A stretch of 64,000 nt of DNA from Pseudooceanicola marinus. GTDB taxonomy: Bacteria; Pseudomonadota; Alphaproteobacteria; Rhodobacterales; Rhodobacteraceae. The notes beneath the pieces are model-generated. The model worked only from the letters and a program-made list of their open reading frames with translations. It did not search any database and was not told where the DNA came from. How positions within the stretch are numbered: the first letter of the stretch is position 1; every line of letters starts with the position of its first letter. The stretch lies in assembly GCF_002786295.1 (NCBI RefSeq), contig NZ_PGTC01000009.1:372001-436000 (forward strand), read 5' to 3'. Positions 39,260 to 49,307 of the stretch are shown here, piece by piece. A program made the position numbers and the translations under genes.

Positions 39260-42200
39260 ATGATCAGATTCGCCGGCCGTGCCTGCAGACTGCCCATGGC
39301 ACCCGATGTCACCGCCTTCGAGGCGCTTCTTTACGACGGGCGTTCAGCGGTGACCCAGATCCCGGAGGACCGCTGGCGCCATGCGCCCTTCTTCCACCCG
39401 GTGCCGGGGACGCCGGGGCGCTGCTACAGCTTCGCCGCCGGTGTGGTGGACGGGATCCATGCCTTCGATCCCGCGCCCTTCGGCATCTCCCCCCGGGAAG
39501 CGGCCTACATGGACCCGCAGCAGCGCCTGTTCCTGCAGGTGGTCTGGGACGCGCTGGAGGACGCCTGCCTGAAGCCGTCCGAGCTTGCGGGCAAGGAGAT
39601 CGGCGTCTTCGCCGGCGCCTCGCTGATGGATTACGGCGCGGGCCTGGGCTACGACCCGCAGGCCGCCGACAGCTACGCGATGAGCGGGTCCTCCCTGGCG
39701 GTGATCGCCAACCGGGTCAGCCATGTCTTCGACTGGCACGGGCCGTCGATGACCATCGATACGGCCTGCTCCTCGTCCCTCTTCGCCCTGAACGCCGCCC
39801 GCAAGGCGCTGGAAAGCGGCGAGGTGGAGATCGCGGTGGTCGGCGCCACCAATGCCCTGTTGCTGCCCAGCCAGTTCGTCGGTTTCGCGGCGGCTCGGAT
39901 GCTCTCGCCCAGCGGTCTGTGCCAGGCCTTCGGCGCGGGCGCAGACGGCTATGTGCGGGGCGAGGGCGCGGTGGCCTTCGTTCTGGTCCGCGACAGCGCC
40001 GAGGCGCCCCTGTCGCCGCGCGACCGGGGCCGGTTGCTGCACGTTGAGACGAATACCAGCGGGCAGACGGTGAACATCGCGCTGCCCTCGGCGCGGGCGC
40101 AGACGGCGCTTCTGCGCAGCGCCTACGATCGGGCCGGGATCGATCCCGACCAGCTGGACTTCGTGGAGGCCCACGGCACGGGCACCGCCGCCGGCGATCC
40201 GGTGGAGGCCGAGGCCCTGGGGCTTGCCCTGGGCCAGCGGCGCGGGGCGCCTTTGCCCATCGGGTCGGTGAAGACCAACATCGGCCACCTCGAACCCGCC
40301 GCCGGCAGCGCAGGGCTGCTCAAGGCGCTGATTGCGCTGGAGCGGGCAGAGCTTCCGCCCAGTCTCAATGCCGCCGAGCTGAACCCGGCGATCCCCTTCG
40401 ACCGGCTGAACCTCGACCTGGTGCAGCAGCGGCGTCCGCTCGACGGGGCGGCGATGGCGGGGGTCAGTTCCTTCGGCTTCGGCGGGGCCAATGCCCACGC
40501 CATCCTGGGGGCGCCTGATCCGCGTCCGGTGCCCGCAGTGGAGGAGCAGGGGCCGGAGCCGCGCCCGATCCACCTCGCCTCCGCCTTCTGCCGCGAGGCG
40601 CTGCGCGAGATGCTGGAGGAACAGGGCGCGCGTCTTTTCGATCCCGCAGGGCAGCAGAACACGCGGCTGGTGGACGAGGCGCTGCATCATCGCGACCTTC
40701 ACCCGCACCGGGTGGCGATCATCGCGCGAACGCCTCGGACGGCTCAGGCGGCGCGCGCCGCTTTCGAGGTGGGCCAACGCCACCCGGCGCTGGAAATGGC
40801 CGGGTCGCGGCTGGTCGATGCGCCGCCCGTCTTCGTCTTCTCGGGCAACGGCGCGCAGTACCCTGGGATGAGCCGCGCCGCCTATGCCGGTAGCCCGGAC
40901 TACCGCGATGCCTACGACCGGATCGACCGGGCCTGGCAGGCGCAGGCCGGCTGGTCCCTGGTGGACCGGCTCGGCGCGGAGGACCTCGGCGTGCAGCTGT
41001 CCAAGGCCCCGGTCTCGCAACCGCTTCTCTTCGCCGATCAGGCGGCGACCGCGTTGGCGCTCATGGCGCGGGGGGCGCAGCCCGCGGCGGTCATGGGCCA
41101 CAGCGCGGGCGAAGTCGCGGCGGCCTTCATCGCCGACGCGCTCGACCTCGCCTCGGCGGTGCGCCTGGTGCAGGCCCGGTCTTTGACGCAGGAGTCGCTG
41201 GCGGGGCAGGGCACCATGGCCGCGCTGCAACTGGGGATCGAGGAGGCGCGGGACATCCTGGCCACCCATGGGGATCCACGGATCGAGATCGCGGCCGACA
41301 ACAGCCCCCGCTCCGTCTCGCTGGTCGGGCCAAGGGATGCGCTGGAGGCGTTTACCCGGCACGCCCGGCGCGGCCTGAGGCTGGCCTGCGTGCCCCTGCG
41401 CGTCGACTACCCGTTCCATTCCAGCGCCCAGGAGGCTCTGCGCGCCTCGCTCTTCGACCACCTTGGCGTCCTCGACCCTGGCCCGGAGGCCGTGCCGATC
41501 TATTCCAGCGTCACCGGCAGACGGCTGGTCGGGGGTGATCTCGACAGTTTCCACTGGTGGCGCAACATGCGTCAGCCGGTGCTGTTCCGCCGGGCGGTGC
41601 AGGCGCTGGCCGAGGACGGGCATCGCCTGTTCCTGGAGATCGGGCCGGATCCGGTGCTGGCGGCCTACCTGCGTGACAGCCTCGGGACGGAGGCCGGAGA
41701 GATCGCCGTGCTGCCCAGCCTGGCGCGCAAGGACGAGGCCTCGCCGGATCCGCTGGATCGGGTGCTGGCCCGGCTGCTGGTCAACGGGGCGCGGCTGGAC
41801 CGCACGGCCCTGGCACCACCGCCCGCGGGGCCCTCGCGGGAGCTGCGCTCCTATCCCTGGCAGCTGAAGCATCTCGCCGCCTCCGACACCCCCGCCCTGA
41901 GCCGCGACAGCGGGCGCAGTGGCTTCCACCCGCTCCTCGGGCGACAGGCGGATGCCAGCGCGACGCTCTGGACCAACGAAATGGACCCGGATCTGCAGCC
42001 GGCCTTCGCCGCGCATCGGGTGGCCGACCGCTGCCTGTTGCCGGGCACGGCGCTGGCGGAAATGGCGCTGGCCGCCGCGCAGCGCAGCCTGGGGGCCGAG
42101 GCGGTCACGCTGGATGACTTCGACATGACGGCGGCCCTGCCGCTGACGCCGCGCAGCCTGACCGAGGTCCGCACCGAGGTCGTCCCGGCCGAGCGGCGCC

Positions 42201-45200
42201 TGCGCATCGCCTCGCGGCCCCGCTGGTCCGAGGAGGCCTGGCGCGGCCATGCCACGGGCCGCTTCGCCCGCTCTGTGGATCCGCAGTCGGTGCCGCCGGT
42301 CCCTGCGCCCGATCCGGCCCTGCGCCCGGGCGATGGCCCGGCCCACAGGCTTTATGCCCAGGCGGCGGAAATCGGGCTGACCTACGGGCCGGCCTTCCGC
42401 AACCTGTCGCACTACCGCATGCCCGGCGAGGACGAGATCGAGGTGATCCTGCAGGCCCGCCGGCCCGATGGCTACGACCCGGCCGACTACGCGCTGGATC
42501 CGGTGGGCGCGGATGCCGTGCTGCACGGGCTGATCGGAGCGCTGCACCAGGGGCGCTTCGCGGATGAGGTCCTGGCCTTCGTGCCGACCCGCATCACCCG
42601 GCTGGACCTTCTGCACCCGGGCTGTGCCCTCGCGGCGGGGCGCATTCACCTGCGCCGGCGCGGGGATCGCAGCCTGCGCGCCGATCTGACGCTCTTCGAC
42701 GCGGCCGGTCGGCTGGTGGCCCGCATGGACGGGGTCGAGTTGCGCGCGCTGCGGGCGACGCAGCTGGTGGACCTGTCGCGCCATGCCTTCGGACTGGAGA
42801 CGGTCCCGATCGACCCGCCGGGCCTGCCGCAGAAGGCGCCCGCGCCCTGGCCGGCACCGGAGGAGGTCGTCGCGCAGCTCGGTGCGCTCTCCGGGGAGGC
42901 GCCCGAGGCGCCGGAAGAGGCGGCGCTGCTGCTGGATGCGCTGGCGCAACGGATCGCCTTCGACACGCTGGCGGCTGTCGGCCCCGCATCCGGCGGCGAC
43001 GCGCAAGGCGTTGCGGCGAAGACTTTGCGACAGGGCCTTTCGGACCTTCTGGCGCCGCTGGATCTACCGACGCAGGCCCTTGGCCAGGAGGCGGAGCTAG
43101 AGTGTGACCTGCCCGACGCGGCGGCCCTGATCACCGGGATCTCGGCAGAATACCCCGCGCTGATCGCCGAATGTACGGCGCTGGCCCATCTGGCGGAGGC
43201 GCTGCCGCGCTGGCTGGCCACTGGCCTGCCCGAAAGCGAGGAGGCCGGCTTTGGTCGCGCCGTGCTCGACGGTCTGGAGGTCGGCTCGGTCATGACCGAG
43301 GCCCGCGCGCGCCTCGTCGCAGAAAATCTGGGCAGGCTGCTGGCGGCGCGGTCGGGGCGGGCGCGGCGGCCGCTTTGCGTGGTTGAGCTTTGTGATGGCC
43401 CGCCGCGTCTGCTGCCGCATTTGCAGGGCGGGGCCGACGGCGCCGCCTGGACAGCCTGGGCATTGGAGGAGGACCGGGCCGCCCTGCTGCCGCCCGCCTT
43501 GGGCGATGGGATCGGCAGGGTGGGCCCGGCGCATCTGGCCGAGATCGGCTCGGTGGACCTGGTACTGGGCTGTGGCTCCGCGATGACGCCGGTCACCTGG
43601 TCGACCCGGCTGGCGGCCCTGAGCCCGGCCCTGCGTCCCGGAGGGGCGGTGATCCTGGCCGAGGCCAGGCCGCGCCCGCACCTGGCGTTGCTCCGTCTGC
43701 TTGGCGAGGCGTTGGCCGAAGAGGACGCGGATCGGCCGCGACCGCCGAAATTGCAGGAGGCGCCGGGCCTCGAAGAGGCGGCCCGAGCGGCTGGCTTTGA
43801 AGAGACGTGGGCGCAGCCCTGCGCGGGGGCCTGTGGGCTGACGCTGCTGATCGCCCGGACACCGGACGGGGTCACCAGAGACGGTGGTGCGCCGAGGGAC
43901 ACGGACGCTCAGCGAGGAGAGGGCACGGGACTGGAGGAAATGCTTCGCGCCGCGCTGGTCGGAGAGGCCCTGCCGTCGGAGGAGACGGCGGAGCCCTTGC
44001 CGGTCCTGACCGGGGCGGAGGGTGCAGGCCCCCTCGTGCTCTTTGCGCCGAAGCCGGAGCCGGAGGGACAGGAACGCCCTGGCGCGCCCCGTCTCGCGGC
44101 GCGTCTGCTGGCGCTGTCGACCCGTTTGCGCCGCGAAGAGGCCCGGGGCGCCCGGGACATCTGGCTCATCTGCCCGGGCGGCGCGGGGGCCGGAGGCCTC
44201 GCGCCGCCGGATCCGGACCAGGCGGCGCTCTGGGCGGTGATGCGCACGGCAAAGAACGAATACCCCGGCTTCGACATCCACGCGGTGGATCCAACGGGGT
44301 TGCCGCCGGGTGAGGCCGCGGCCCGCATCGCCGCGCTGATCGCAGCGGGCACCCCGGAAACGGAGCTTTGCTTGATGCCGGATGGCCCCCGTGCCCTGCG
44401 GGTGCGGGCAGGGGCGGCGCCCACGGCTGCCACGTCTCCCGCGGTGCGGCTCACGGCGGATCCCGCCGGTGGCCTAGACCGCCTGGCCTGGCGCGCGGCG
44501 CCCCTGCCGGAGCCCGGGCCCGGCGAGGTTCGGGTGGATGTGGCGGCGACGGGCCTGAATTATCGCGACGTGATGTGGTCCATGGCGCTGCTGCCCGAGG
44601 AGGCCTTGGAGGGCGGCTTTGCCGGGCCGACCCTCGGCCTGGAATGCGCCGGGCGCGTCGCGGCCTTGGGCGCGGGGGTGACCGGTCTCGCCGTGGGGGA
44701 TGCCGTCGTCAGCTTCGGCCCGGCTTGCCTTTCCAGCCACATGGTGACCGACGCTGCCTGGCTGACGCGCCTGCCCGATGGGCTCTCTCCGGAAGAGGCG
44801 GCGACGCTGCCCGTGGCCTTCTTCACCGCCTTCTACGCGCTGGAGCACCTGGGACGCATGCGACCGGGGGAAACGGTGCTGATCCACGGCGGGGCGGGGG
44901 GCGTCGGCCTGGCCGCGATCCAGATCGCGCAGTGGCGGGGCGCCCGGACCATCGCCACCGCCGGCACGGAGGCGAAGCGCGCCTACCTGCGCGCCCTCGG
45001 GGTCGAGCATGTCCTGTCGTCCCGCGACCTGACCTTTGCGGCGGAGGTGCGGGCCCTGGGCGGTGTCGATCTGGTGCTGAACGCCCTGGCCGGCGAGGCG
45101 ATGGAACGCAGCCTCGGGCTGCTGCGCCCCTTCGGTCGCTTCCTGGAGTTGGGCAAAGTCGATTTCTACGCCAATACCGGCATCGGCCTGCGCCCGCTGA

Positions 45201-46693
45201 AGGACAATGTGACCTACCACGGGGTCGATATCGACCGCCTGCTGCGGCACGATCCGGCCCTGGCGCGAGAGCTCTTTGCCCAGGTGATGACCCTGTTCGG
45301 GGACGGGGCGCTGGCCCCCCTGCCGGTGCGTGCCTTCGATGGCACGCAGGTTCAGGAGGCCTTCCGTCTGATGCAACGGTCGGGTCATGTGGGCAAGCTG
45401 GTGATCCGTCCGCCCGCGACGCCGCGTGCCGCGCCGCCCGACGCGCCGGTGCTGTTCCGGCCAGAGCCCGAGGGCGTCGTGGTGATCGCCGGCGGCGGCA
45501 GCGGCCTGGGTCTGGCCCTGGCCGCACGGCTGGTGCGCAATGGCGCGCGAAAGATCGCCGTGTTGGGGCGGCGAGCCGAACCTGCGCCGGCCTTGCTGCT
45601 GGAAATGGCCCGGGCCGCGGAACAGGGGGCGGAGATCCGGCCGGTCTGCTGCGACATCGCCGATGCCGCTGCGCTGGAGGACAGCCTGCAGACGCTGCGG
45701 AACTGGGGCCCCCTGGATCTGGTGGTCAATTCCGCCATGGTGCTGCAGGACATGCGGCTGGCCGACCTTTCGGCGCCGGTCCTGAAGAAGGTGCTGGCGG
45801 CGAAGGTGACGGGCACCCGCAACCTCGATCACGCGACCCGGGGCGATGCGCTGCGCGGCTTTGTCGTCTTCACCTCGATGGCGACGCTGATCGGCAACCA
45901 CGGGCAAGGCGCCTATGTCGCCGGCAACGCCTGGGCCGAGGCCCTGGTGCGCCAGCGCCGTGCCGCCGGTCTGCCCGGTCTGGCCGTCGGCTGGGGGGCG
46001 ATCGACGACTGCGGTTACCTGACCCGCGATGCGGAGACGGCCCAGGTCGTGCGCCGCTTCGGCGGTGGCGTGCGCTTCGGCGTGGCCCAGGCCCTGCGCG
46101 CCCTGGATGAATTGCTGGCCTTTGACCAGCAGGAGGATGCGGACCCGGTGATCTGGGTCTCGCCGATGGCCTGGGCCGCGCCCGCGGCCAGTCTGCGCCT
46201 GCTGCGCGGGCCGATGCACCAGGTCCTTCGGGCCCTGGGCCAGCAGTCCGGGGAGGGACCCGAGGGCGACGATCTGCGCGCCACCCTGGCCACCCTGTCA
46301 TCTGAGGCGGCGGAGAAGCGGCTGACCGGCTTCCTCCTTAGGGAGGTGGCACGGATCCTTCGCGTCCCGGAAAGCGGCCTGTCGGCGACCCGTCCGGTGG
46401 CCGATTTCGGCGTCGATTCCCTGATGGGCATCGAGTTGGGCCTGGCCGCCCAGCAGGCGCTCGGTGATGACATCCCGCTCATGGCGATCTCGGATGCGCA
46501 AAGCATGGCAGAGATCGCGCGTCGCATCGTGGCCCATATTCAGGGGACGGGCCCCGGTGCCGGGGACAGTGGTCTGGGCGATTTGGCGGCACAACACCTG
46601 GGCGCGGCCTCGGCGGGCAGGACGTCGGCGCCGGACGGGCTGCCCGCGCGCCGCGCCGCAGGCGGTGGCGGTGCGATGGAGGCCGCGGAATGA
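39260..46693 (+). CDS. Single-module reducing type I polyketide synthase (KS-AT-DH-pseudoMT-ER-KR-ACP)
   Basis: About 2477 residues; I use the ATG at 39260 behind GGGGGACAG (39197 is the alternative). KS to about residue 400: Cys170 in DTACSSS, His305 in EAHGTGT, His343 in NIGHLEP. AT about 530-830: Ser615 in GHSAGE, YPFHS at 718-722. DH about 890-1180: His919 in HRVADRCLLPG (Gly of HxxxGxxxxP is Asp) and DAVLH from Asp1085. About 1230-1560 resembles a C-methyltransferase but motif I is eroded (VVELCDGPP near 1374). ER about 1725-2045 with HGGAGGVG at 1876. KR about 2070-2290 with GGGSGLG and Tyr2219. ACP Ser2387 in GVDSLMG. No thioesterase. The domain set predicts an iterative enzyme making a saturated acyl chain, released by the AOS encoded next. 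Confidence 0.92.
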   Translation: MIRFAGRACRLPMAPDVTAFEALLYDGRSAVTQIPEDRWRHAPFFHPVPGTPGRCYSFAAGVVDGIHAFDPAPFGISPREAAYMDPQQRLFLQVVWDALEDACLKPSELAGKEIGVFAGASLMDYGAGLGYDPQAADSYAMSGSSLAVIANRVSHVFDWHGPSMTIDTACSSSLFALNAARKALESGEVEIAVVGATNALLLPSQFVGFAAARMLSPSGLCQAFGAGADGYVRGEGAVAFVLVRDSAEAPLSPRDRGRLLHVETNTSGQTVNIALPSARAQTALLRSAYDRAGIDPDQLDFVEAHGTGTAAGDPVEAEALGLALGQRRGAPLPIGSVKTNIGHLEPAAGSAGLLKALIALERAELPPSLNAAELNPAIPFDRLNLDLVQQRRPLDGAAMAGVSSFGFGGANAHAILGAPDPRPVPAVEEQGPEPRPIHLASAFCREALREMLEEQGARLFDPAGQQNTRLVDEALHHRDLHPHRVAIIARTPRTAQAARAAFEVGQRHPALEMAGSRLVDAPPVFVFSGNGAQYPGMSRAAYAGSPDYRDAYDRIDRAWQAQAGWSLVDRLGAEDLGVQLSKAPVSQPLLFADQAATALALMARGAQPAAVMGHSAGEVAAAFIADALDLASAVRLVQARSLTQESLAGQGTMAALQLGIEEARDILATHGDPRIEIAADNSPRSVSLVGPRDALEAFTRHARRGLRLACVPLRVDYPFHSSAQEALRASLFDHLGVLDPGPEAVPIYSSVTGRRLVGGDLDSFHWWRNMRQPVLFRRAVQALAEDGHRLFLEIGPDPVLAAYLRDSLGTEAGEIAVLPSLARKDEASPDPLDRVLARLLVNGARLDRTALAPPPAGPSRELRSYPWQLKHLAASDTPALSRDSGRSGFHPLLGRQADASATLWTNEMDPDLQPAFAAHRVADRCLLPGTALAEMALAAAQRSLGAEAVTLDDFDMTAALPLTPRSLTEVRTEVVPAERRLRIASRPRWSEEAWRGHATGRFARSVDPQSVPPVPAPDPALRPGDGPAHRLYAQAAEIGLTYGPAFRNLSHYRMPGEDEIEVILQARRPDGYDPADYALDPVGADAVLHGLIGALHQGRFADEVLAFVPTRITRLDLLHPGCALAAGRIHLRRRGDRSLRADLTLFDAAGRLVARMDGVELRALRATQLVDLSRHAFGLETVPIDPPGLPQKAPAPWPAPEEVVAQLGALSGEAPEAPEEAALLLDALAQRIAFDTLAAVGPASGGDAQGVAAKTLRQGLSDLLAPLDLPTQALGQEAELECDLPDAAALITGISAEYPALIAECTALAHLAEALPRWLATGLPESEEAGFGRAVLDGLEVGSVMTEARARLVAENLGRLLAARSGRARRPLCVVELCDGPPRLLPHLQGGADGAAWTAWALEEDRAALLPPALGDGIGRVGPAHLAEIGSVDLVLGCGSAMTPVTWSTRLAALSPALRPGGAVILAEARPRPHLALLRLLGEALAEEDADRPRPPKLQEAPGLEEAARAAGFEETWAQPCAGACGLTLLIARTPDGVTRDGGAPRDTDAQRGEGTGLEEMLRAALVGEALPSEETAEPLPVLTGAEGAGPLVLFAPKPEPEGQERPGAPRLAARLLALSTRLRREEARGARDIWLICPGGAGAGGLAPPDPDQAALWAVMRTAKNEYPGFDIHAVDPTGLPPGEAAARIAALIAAGTPETELCLMPDGPRALRVRAGAAPTAATSPAVRLTADPAGGLDRLAWRAAPLPEPGPGEVRVDVAATGLNYRDVMWSMALLPEEALEGGFAGPTLGLECAGRVAALGAGVTGLAVGDAVVSFGPACLSSHMVTDAAWLTRLPDGLSPEEAATLPVAFFTAFYALEHLGRMRPGETVLIHGGAGGVGLAAIQIAQWRGARTIATAGTEAKRAYLRALGVEHVLSSRDLTFAAEVRALGGVDLVLNALAGEAMERSLGLLRPFGRFLELGKVDFYANTGIGLRPLKDNVTYHGVDIDRLLRHDPALARELFAQVMTLFGDGALAPLPVRAFDGTQVQEAFRLMQRSGHVGKLVIRPPATPRAAPPDAPVLFRPEPEGVVVIAGGGSGLGLALAARLVRNGARKIAVLGRRAEPAPALLLEMARAAEQGAEIRPVCCDIADAAALEDSLQTLRNWGPLDLVVNSAMVLQDMRLADLSAPVLKKVLAAKVTGTRNLDHATRGDALRGFVVFTSMATLIGNHGQGAYVAGNAWAEALVRQRRAAGLPGLAVGWGAIDDCGYLTRDAETAQVVRRFGGGVRFGVAQALRALDELLAFDQQEDADPVIWVSPMAWAAPAASLRLLRGPMHQVLRALGQQSGEGPEGDDLRATLATLSSEAAEKRLTGFLLREVARILRVPESGLSATRPVADFGVDSLMGIELGLAAQQALGDDIPLMAISDAQSMAEIARRIVAHIQGTGPGAGDSGLGDLAAQHLGAASAGRTSAPDGLPARRAAGGGGAMEAAE

Positions 46694-48129
46694 GCGGGGC
46701 AGGACAGCGCCGTGGCCTGGCGCCGGAGATCCGCGATGCCGCCCTGGGCGCCGCCCGTCGGGCCTCGGTCGCCGCGCCTGCCGCAAGAGGTCTGGCCGGC
46801 GGGCCCTCGCGACCTGTCGCGCCAGCGCCAGACATGGCACCCGAGGCTCGGACCGATGTGGCTGGGGGCCGCCCCAGGGGTCTGCACCGGCTAGAGGGAT
46901 GGCAGCAGATGCAGGCGCTGGACCAGGCGACCGAGGCGCTTGGCGTGGCCTCGCCCTACTTCCGCCTGCATGAGGGGCGGGCGGCGGATACCACCCGGAT
47001 CGCCGGGCGGGACTGTCTGAACTTCGCCTCCTACGACTACCTCGGCCTCAACGCCGATCCGGGGCCACGGGCCGCGGCGCGGCAGGCGCTGGACACCTAC
47101 GGGGTCTCGGCCTCGGGCAGCCGGATGGTTTCTGGCACGCGGCCCGTCCATGACGCGCTGGAGGCGGCGCTGGCGCGGCACTACGGCTGCGAGGCGGCGC
47201 TGAGCTTTGTCAGTGGTCATGCCACCAACGTCAGCCTGATCGCCACCCTGATGGGGGAGGGCGACCTGGTGCTGTCGGATGCCTATATCCACAATTCCGT
47301 CAGCACCGGCATGGCCCTGTCGGGGGCGGCGCGCCGCAGCTTTCCGCACAACGACCTGGCCGCGCTGGAGCGGATCCTGGAAAACGCCCGACCGCTGCAC
47401 CGCCACGTGCTGATCGTGGTCGAGGGCCTGTATTCCATGGATGGCGACCTGCCCGATCTGCCCGGCCTGCTGGCGCTGCGCGACCGTTTCGACGCCTGGC
47501 TGATGGTGGATGAGGCCCATGCCCTGGGGCCGGTCGGCCCGACCGGGCAGGGCGTGTTCGAGCATTTCGGCCTGGAGCCCGCGCTGGTCGACATCTGGAT
47601 GGGCACGCTCAGCAAGACCTTGGCGTCCACCGGCGGCTACGTGGCGGGCAGTGCCGACCTGATCCGCCTGCTGCGGCATCGTGCGCCGGGGCATGTCTTC
47701 TCGGTGGCCCTGCCGCCGGTGCTGGCGGCGGGGGCCGAGGCGGCGCTGGTGCAGATGGGGGAAGAGCGCTGGCGGATCGAGAAGCTGCACGCCAACGGGG
47801 CACATTTCCTGGCCAAGGCGCGCGGGCTCGGGCTGGACCCCGGGGCGGGGCAGGGGTTCGGCGTCTTGCCGGTGATGATCGGTGACAGCCTGCAGGCCGC
47901 GCGCCTGTCGGAACGGTTGCTTGCCCGGGGCATCAACGTGGCGCCGGTGACCTTCCCTGGCGTGCCCATGGGCGCGGCCCGGCTGCGTTTCTTCCTGTCA
48001 TCGGATCACGACACCGCGCAGATCGACCAGGCGCTGACGGTCTGTGCGGAGGAACTGGCGCGACTGCGCGACGACGGTCTGGGCCGTCTGATGAGCGGCA
48101 GCCGCCGCGACGAAAGGGCAGGATCATGA
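46690..48129 (+). CDS. Alpha-oxoamine synthase (PLP, serine palmitoyltransferase/KAPA synthase fold)
   Basis: A 479-residue protein; the first 75 residues are a low-complexity extension before the usual AOS start (QMQALDQATEALGVASPYF). Core motifs: LNFASYDYLGLNADP, YGVSASGSRMVSGT, LIVVEGLYSMDGD, WLMVDEAHALGPVGPTGQG and the PLP Lys309 in GTLSKTLASTGGY. Enzymes of this fold condense an amino acid with an acyl thioester, losing CO2, to an alpha-amino ketone. The gene overlaps the PKS stop (ATGA). With no thioesterase on the PKS, AOS off-loading from the ACP is the natural reading, as in fumonisin-type and other PKS-AOS pathways. Amino acid and chain length unknown. Confidence 0.9.
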   Translation: MSGAGQRRGLAPEIRDAALGAARRASVAAPAARGLAGGPSRPVAPAPDMAPEARTDVAGGRPRGLHRLEGWQQMQALDQATEALGVASPYFRLHEGRAADTTRIAGRDCLNFASYDYLGLNADPGPRAAARQALDTYGVSASGSRMVSGTRPVHDALEAALARHYGCEAALSFVSGHATNVSLIATLMGEGDLVLSDAYIHNSVSTGMALSGAARRSFPHNDLAALERILENARPLHRHVLIVVEGLYSMDGDLPDLPGLLALRDRFDAWLMVDEAHALGPVGPTGQGVFEHFGLEPALVDIWMGTLSKTLASTGGYVAGSADLIRLLRHRAPGHVFSVALPPVLAAGAEAALVQMGEERWRIEKLHANGAHFLAKARGLGLDPGAGQGFGVLPVMIGDSLQAARLSERLLARGINVAPVTFPGVPMGAARLRFFLSSDHDTAQIDQALTVCAEELARLRDDGLGRLMSGSRRDERAGS

Positions 48130-49307
48130 TAGACGCAGGCAGCACGGTCCCTGCACCGAAACGCATTCTGGTGGTCGGCGCGGGTCTCTCGGGCGCCGTC
48201 GTCGCGCGCGAACTGGCTGATGCGGGCCACTATGTGACGGTGCAGGATGAACGCCGTCACATCGCCGGCAATTGCCATACGGAGATCGATCCGCGGACCG
48301 GCATCCTGGTCCATGCCTACGGCCCCCATATCTTCCACACCGACGACGCCGCCGTCTGGGCCTATGTCACCCGGTTCGCCGACATGGTGCCATTCCGCCA
48401 CCGGGTGAAGGCCGTGGCCGCCGGGCGGGTCTATTCGCTGCCGATCAACCTGCACACGATCAATCAGCTCTACGGTCGGGCCATGACGCCCTGCGAGGCC
48501 CGCCATTTCATTCGCAGCCAGGCCATCGCCGGGGACGACGCCCCGGTCAGCTTCGAGGAGCAGGCCCTGCGCTTCGTCGGGCCGCGTGTCTACGAGACCT
48601 TCCTGCGCGGCTACACGCGCAAGCAATGGGGGGTGGAACCATCGGATCTGCCGGCCTCGATCCTGAAACGCCTGCCTTTGCGGTTCGACTACGATGATCG
48701 CTACTTCGATCACCGTCACCAGGCCATGCCGCGCCACGGCTACACGGCGATGGTGGCGCGAATCCTCGATGCCCCCCGGATAGAGTTGCGCCTGAACGCC
48801 CCCTTCGACGGGCGCCCCGGTCCGGAGATCGATCACCTGGTCTACACCGGCCCTCTGGATCGCTACTTCGGTCAGGACCTGGGGCCTCTGGGCTATCGGA
48901 CGCTGGAGTTTGAGCGTTTCGAGGTCGAGGGCGATGCCCAGGGGACGGCGGTGGTGAACTTCTGCGATGAAGAGGTGCCCTATACCCGCGTGACCGAACA
49001 CCGGCATTTCTCCCCCTGGGTGGAGGCCCCGCCGGAGCGCAGTGTCTGCTTCCGCGAATACAGCCATTCGGCGCGCCCGGGCGACATTCCCTATTACCCG
49101 CTGCGTCTGCTGAGCGACCGCAAACTGCTGTCGCGCTATCGTGCCCGTGCGGAGGCGGAGGAGGGCGTGACCTTCGTCGGGCGGCTTGGCACCTACGCCT
49201 ATCTCGACATGGACAAGGCCATCGCCCGGGCGCTGGAAACCGCCGGGGCCCTCAATGCCGCCTGGGCGCGGGAGGCGGAGGCACCGGCCTTCGTGCATGC
49301 CCCGTGA
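48126..49307 (+). CDS. glf: UDP-galactopyranose mutase
   Basis: A 393-residue flavoenzyme. Seen: the FAD motif ILVVGAGLSGAVVARELADAGHYVTVQDERRHIAGNCHTE in pieces, HAYGPHIFHTDDAAVWAYV (diagnostic of Glf), YTRKQWGVEPSDLPASILKRLPLRFDYDDRYF in pieces, and the C-terminal LGTYAYLDMDKAI. It converts UDP-galactopyranose to UDP-galactofuranose, the donor for the transferase encoded next. It overlaps the AOS gene by 4 bp and the next gene by 4 bp (GTGA). Confidence 0.95.
   Translation: MIDAGSTVPAPKRILVVGAGLSGAVVARELADAGHYVTVQDERRHIAGNCHTEIDPRTGILVHAYGPHIFHTDDAAVWAYVTRFADMVPFRHRVKAVAAGRVYSLPINLHTINQLYGRAMTPCEARHFIRSQAIAGDDAPVSFEEQALRFVGPRVYETFLRGYTRKQWGVEPSDLPASILKRLPLRFDYDDRYFDHRHQAMPRHGYTAMVARILDAPRIELRLNAPFDGRPGPEIDHLVYTGPLDRYFGQDLGPLGYRTLEFERFEVEGDAQGTAVVNFCDEEVPYTRVTEHRHFSPWVEAPPERSVCFREYSHSARPGDIPYYPLRLLSDRKLLSRYRARAEAEEGVTFVGRLGTYAYLDMDKAIARALETAGALNAAWAREAEAPAFVHAP

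Noticed and set aside
39344-43006. A 1220-codon leftward frame opposite the PKS
   Set aside because: Typical mirror frame of GC-rich coding DNA; Arg/Gly/His/Gln-rich, no domain, while the other strand has intact KS, AT and DH.
44474-46219. Leftward 581-codon frame opposite ER/KR
   Set aside because: Shadow of clear ER and KR domains.
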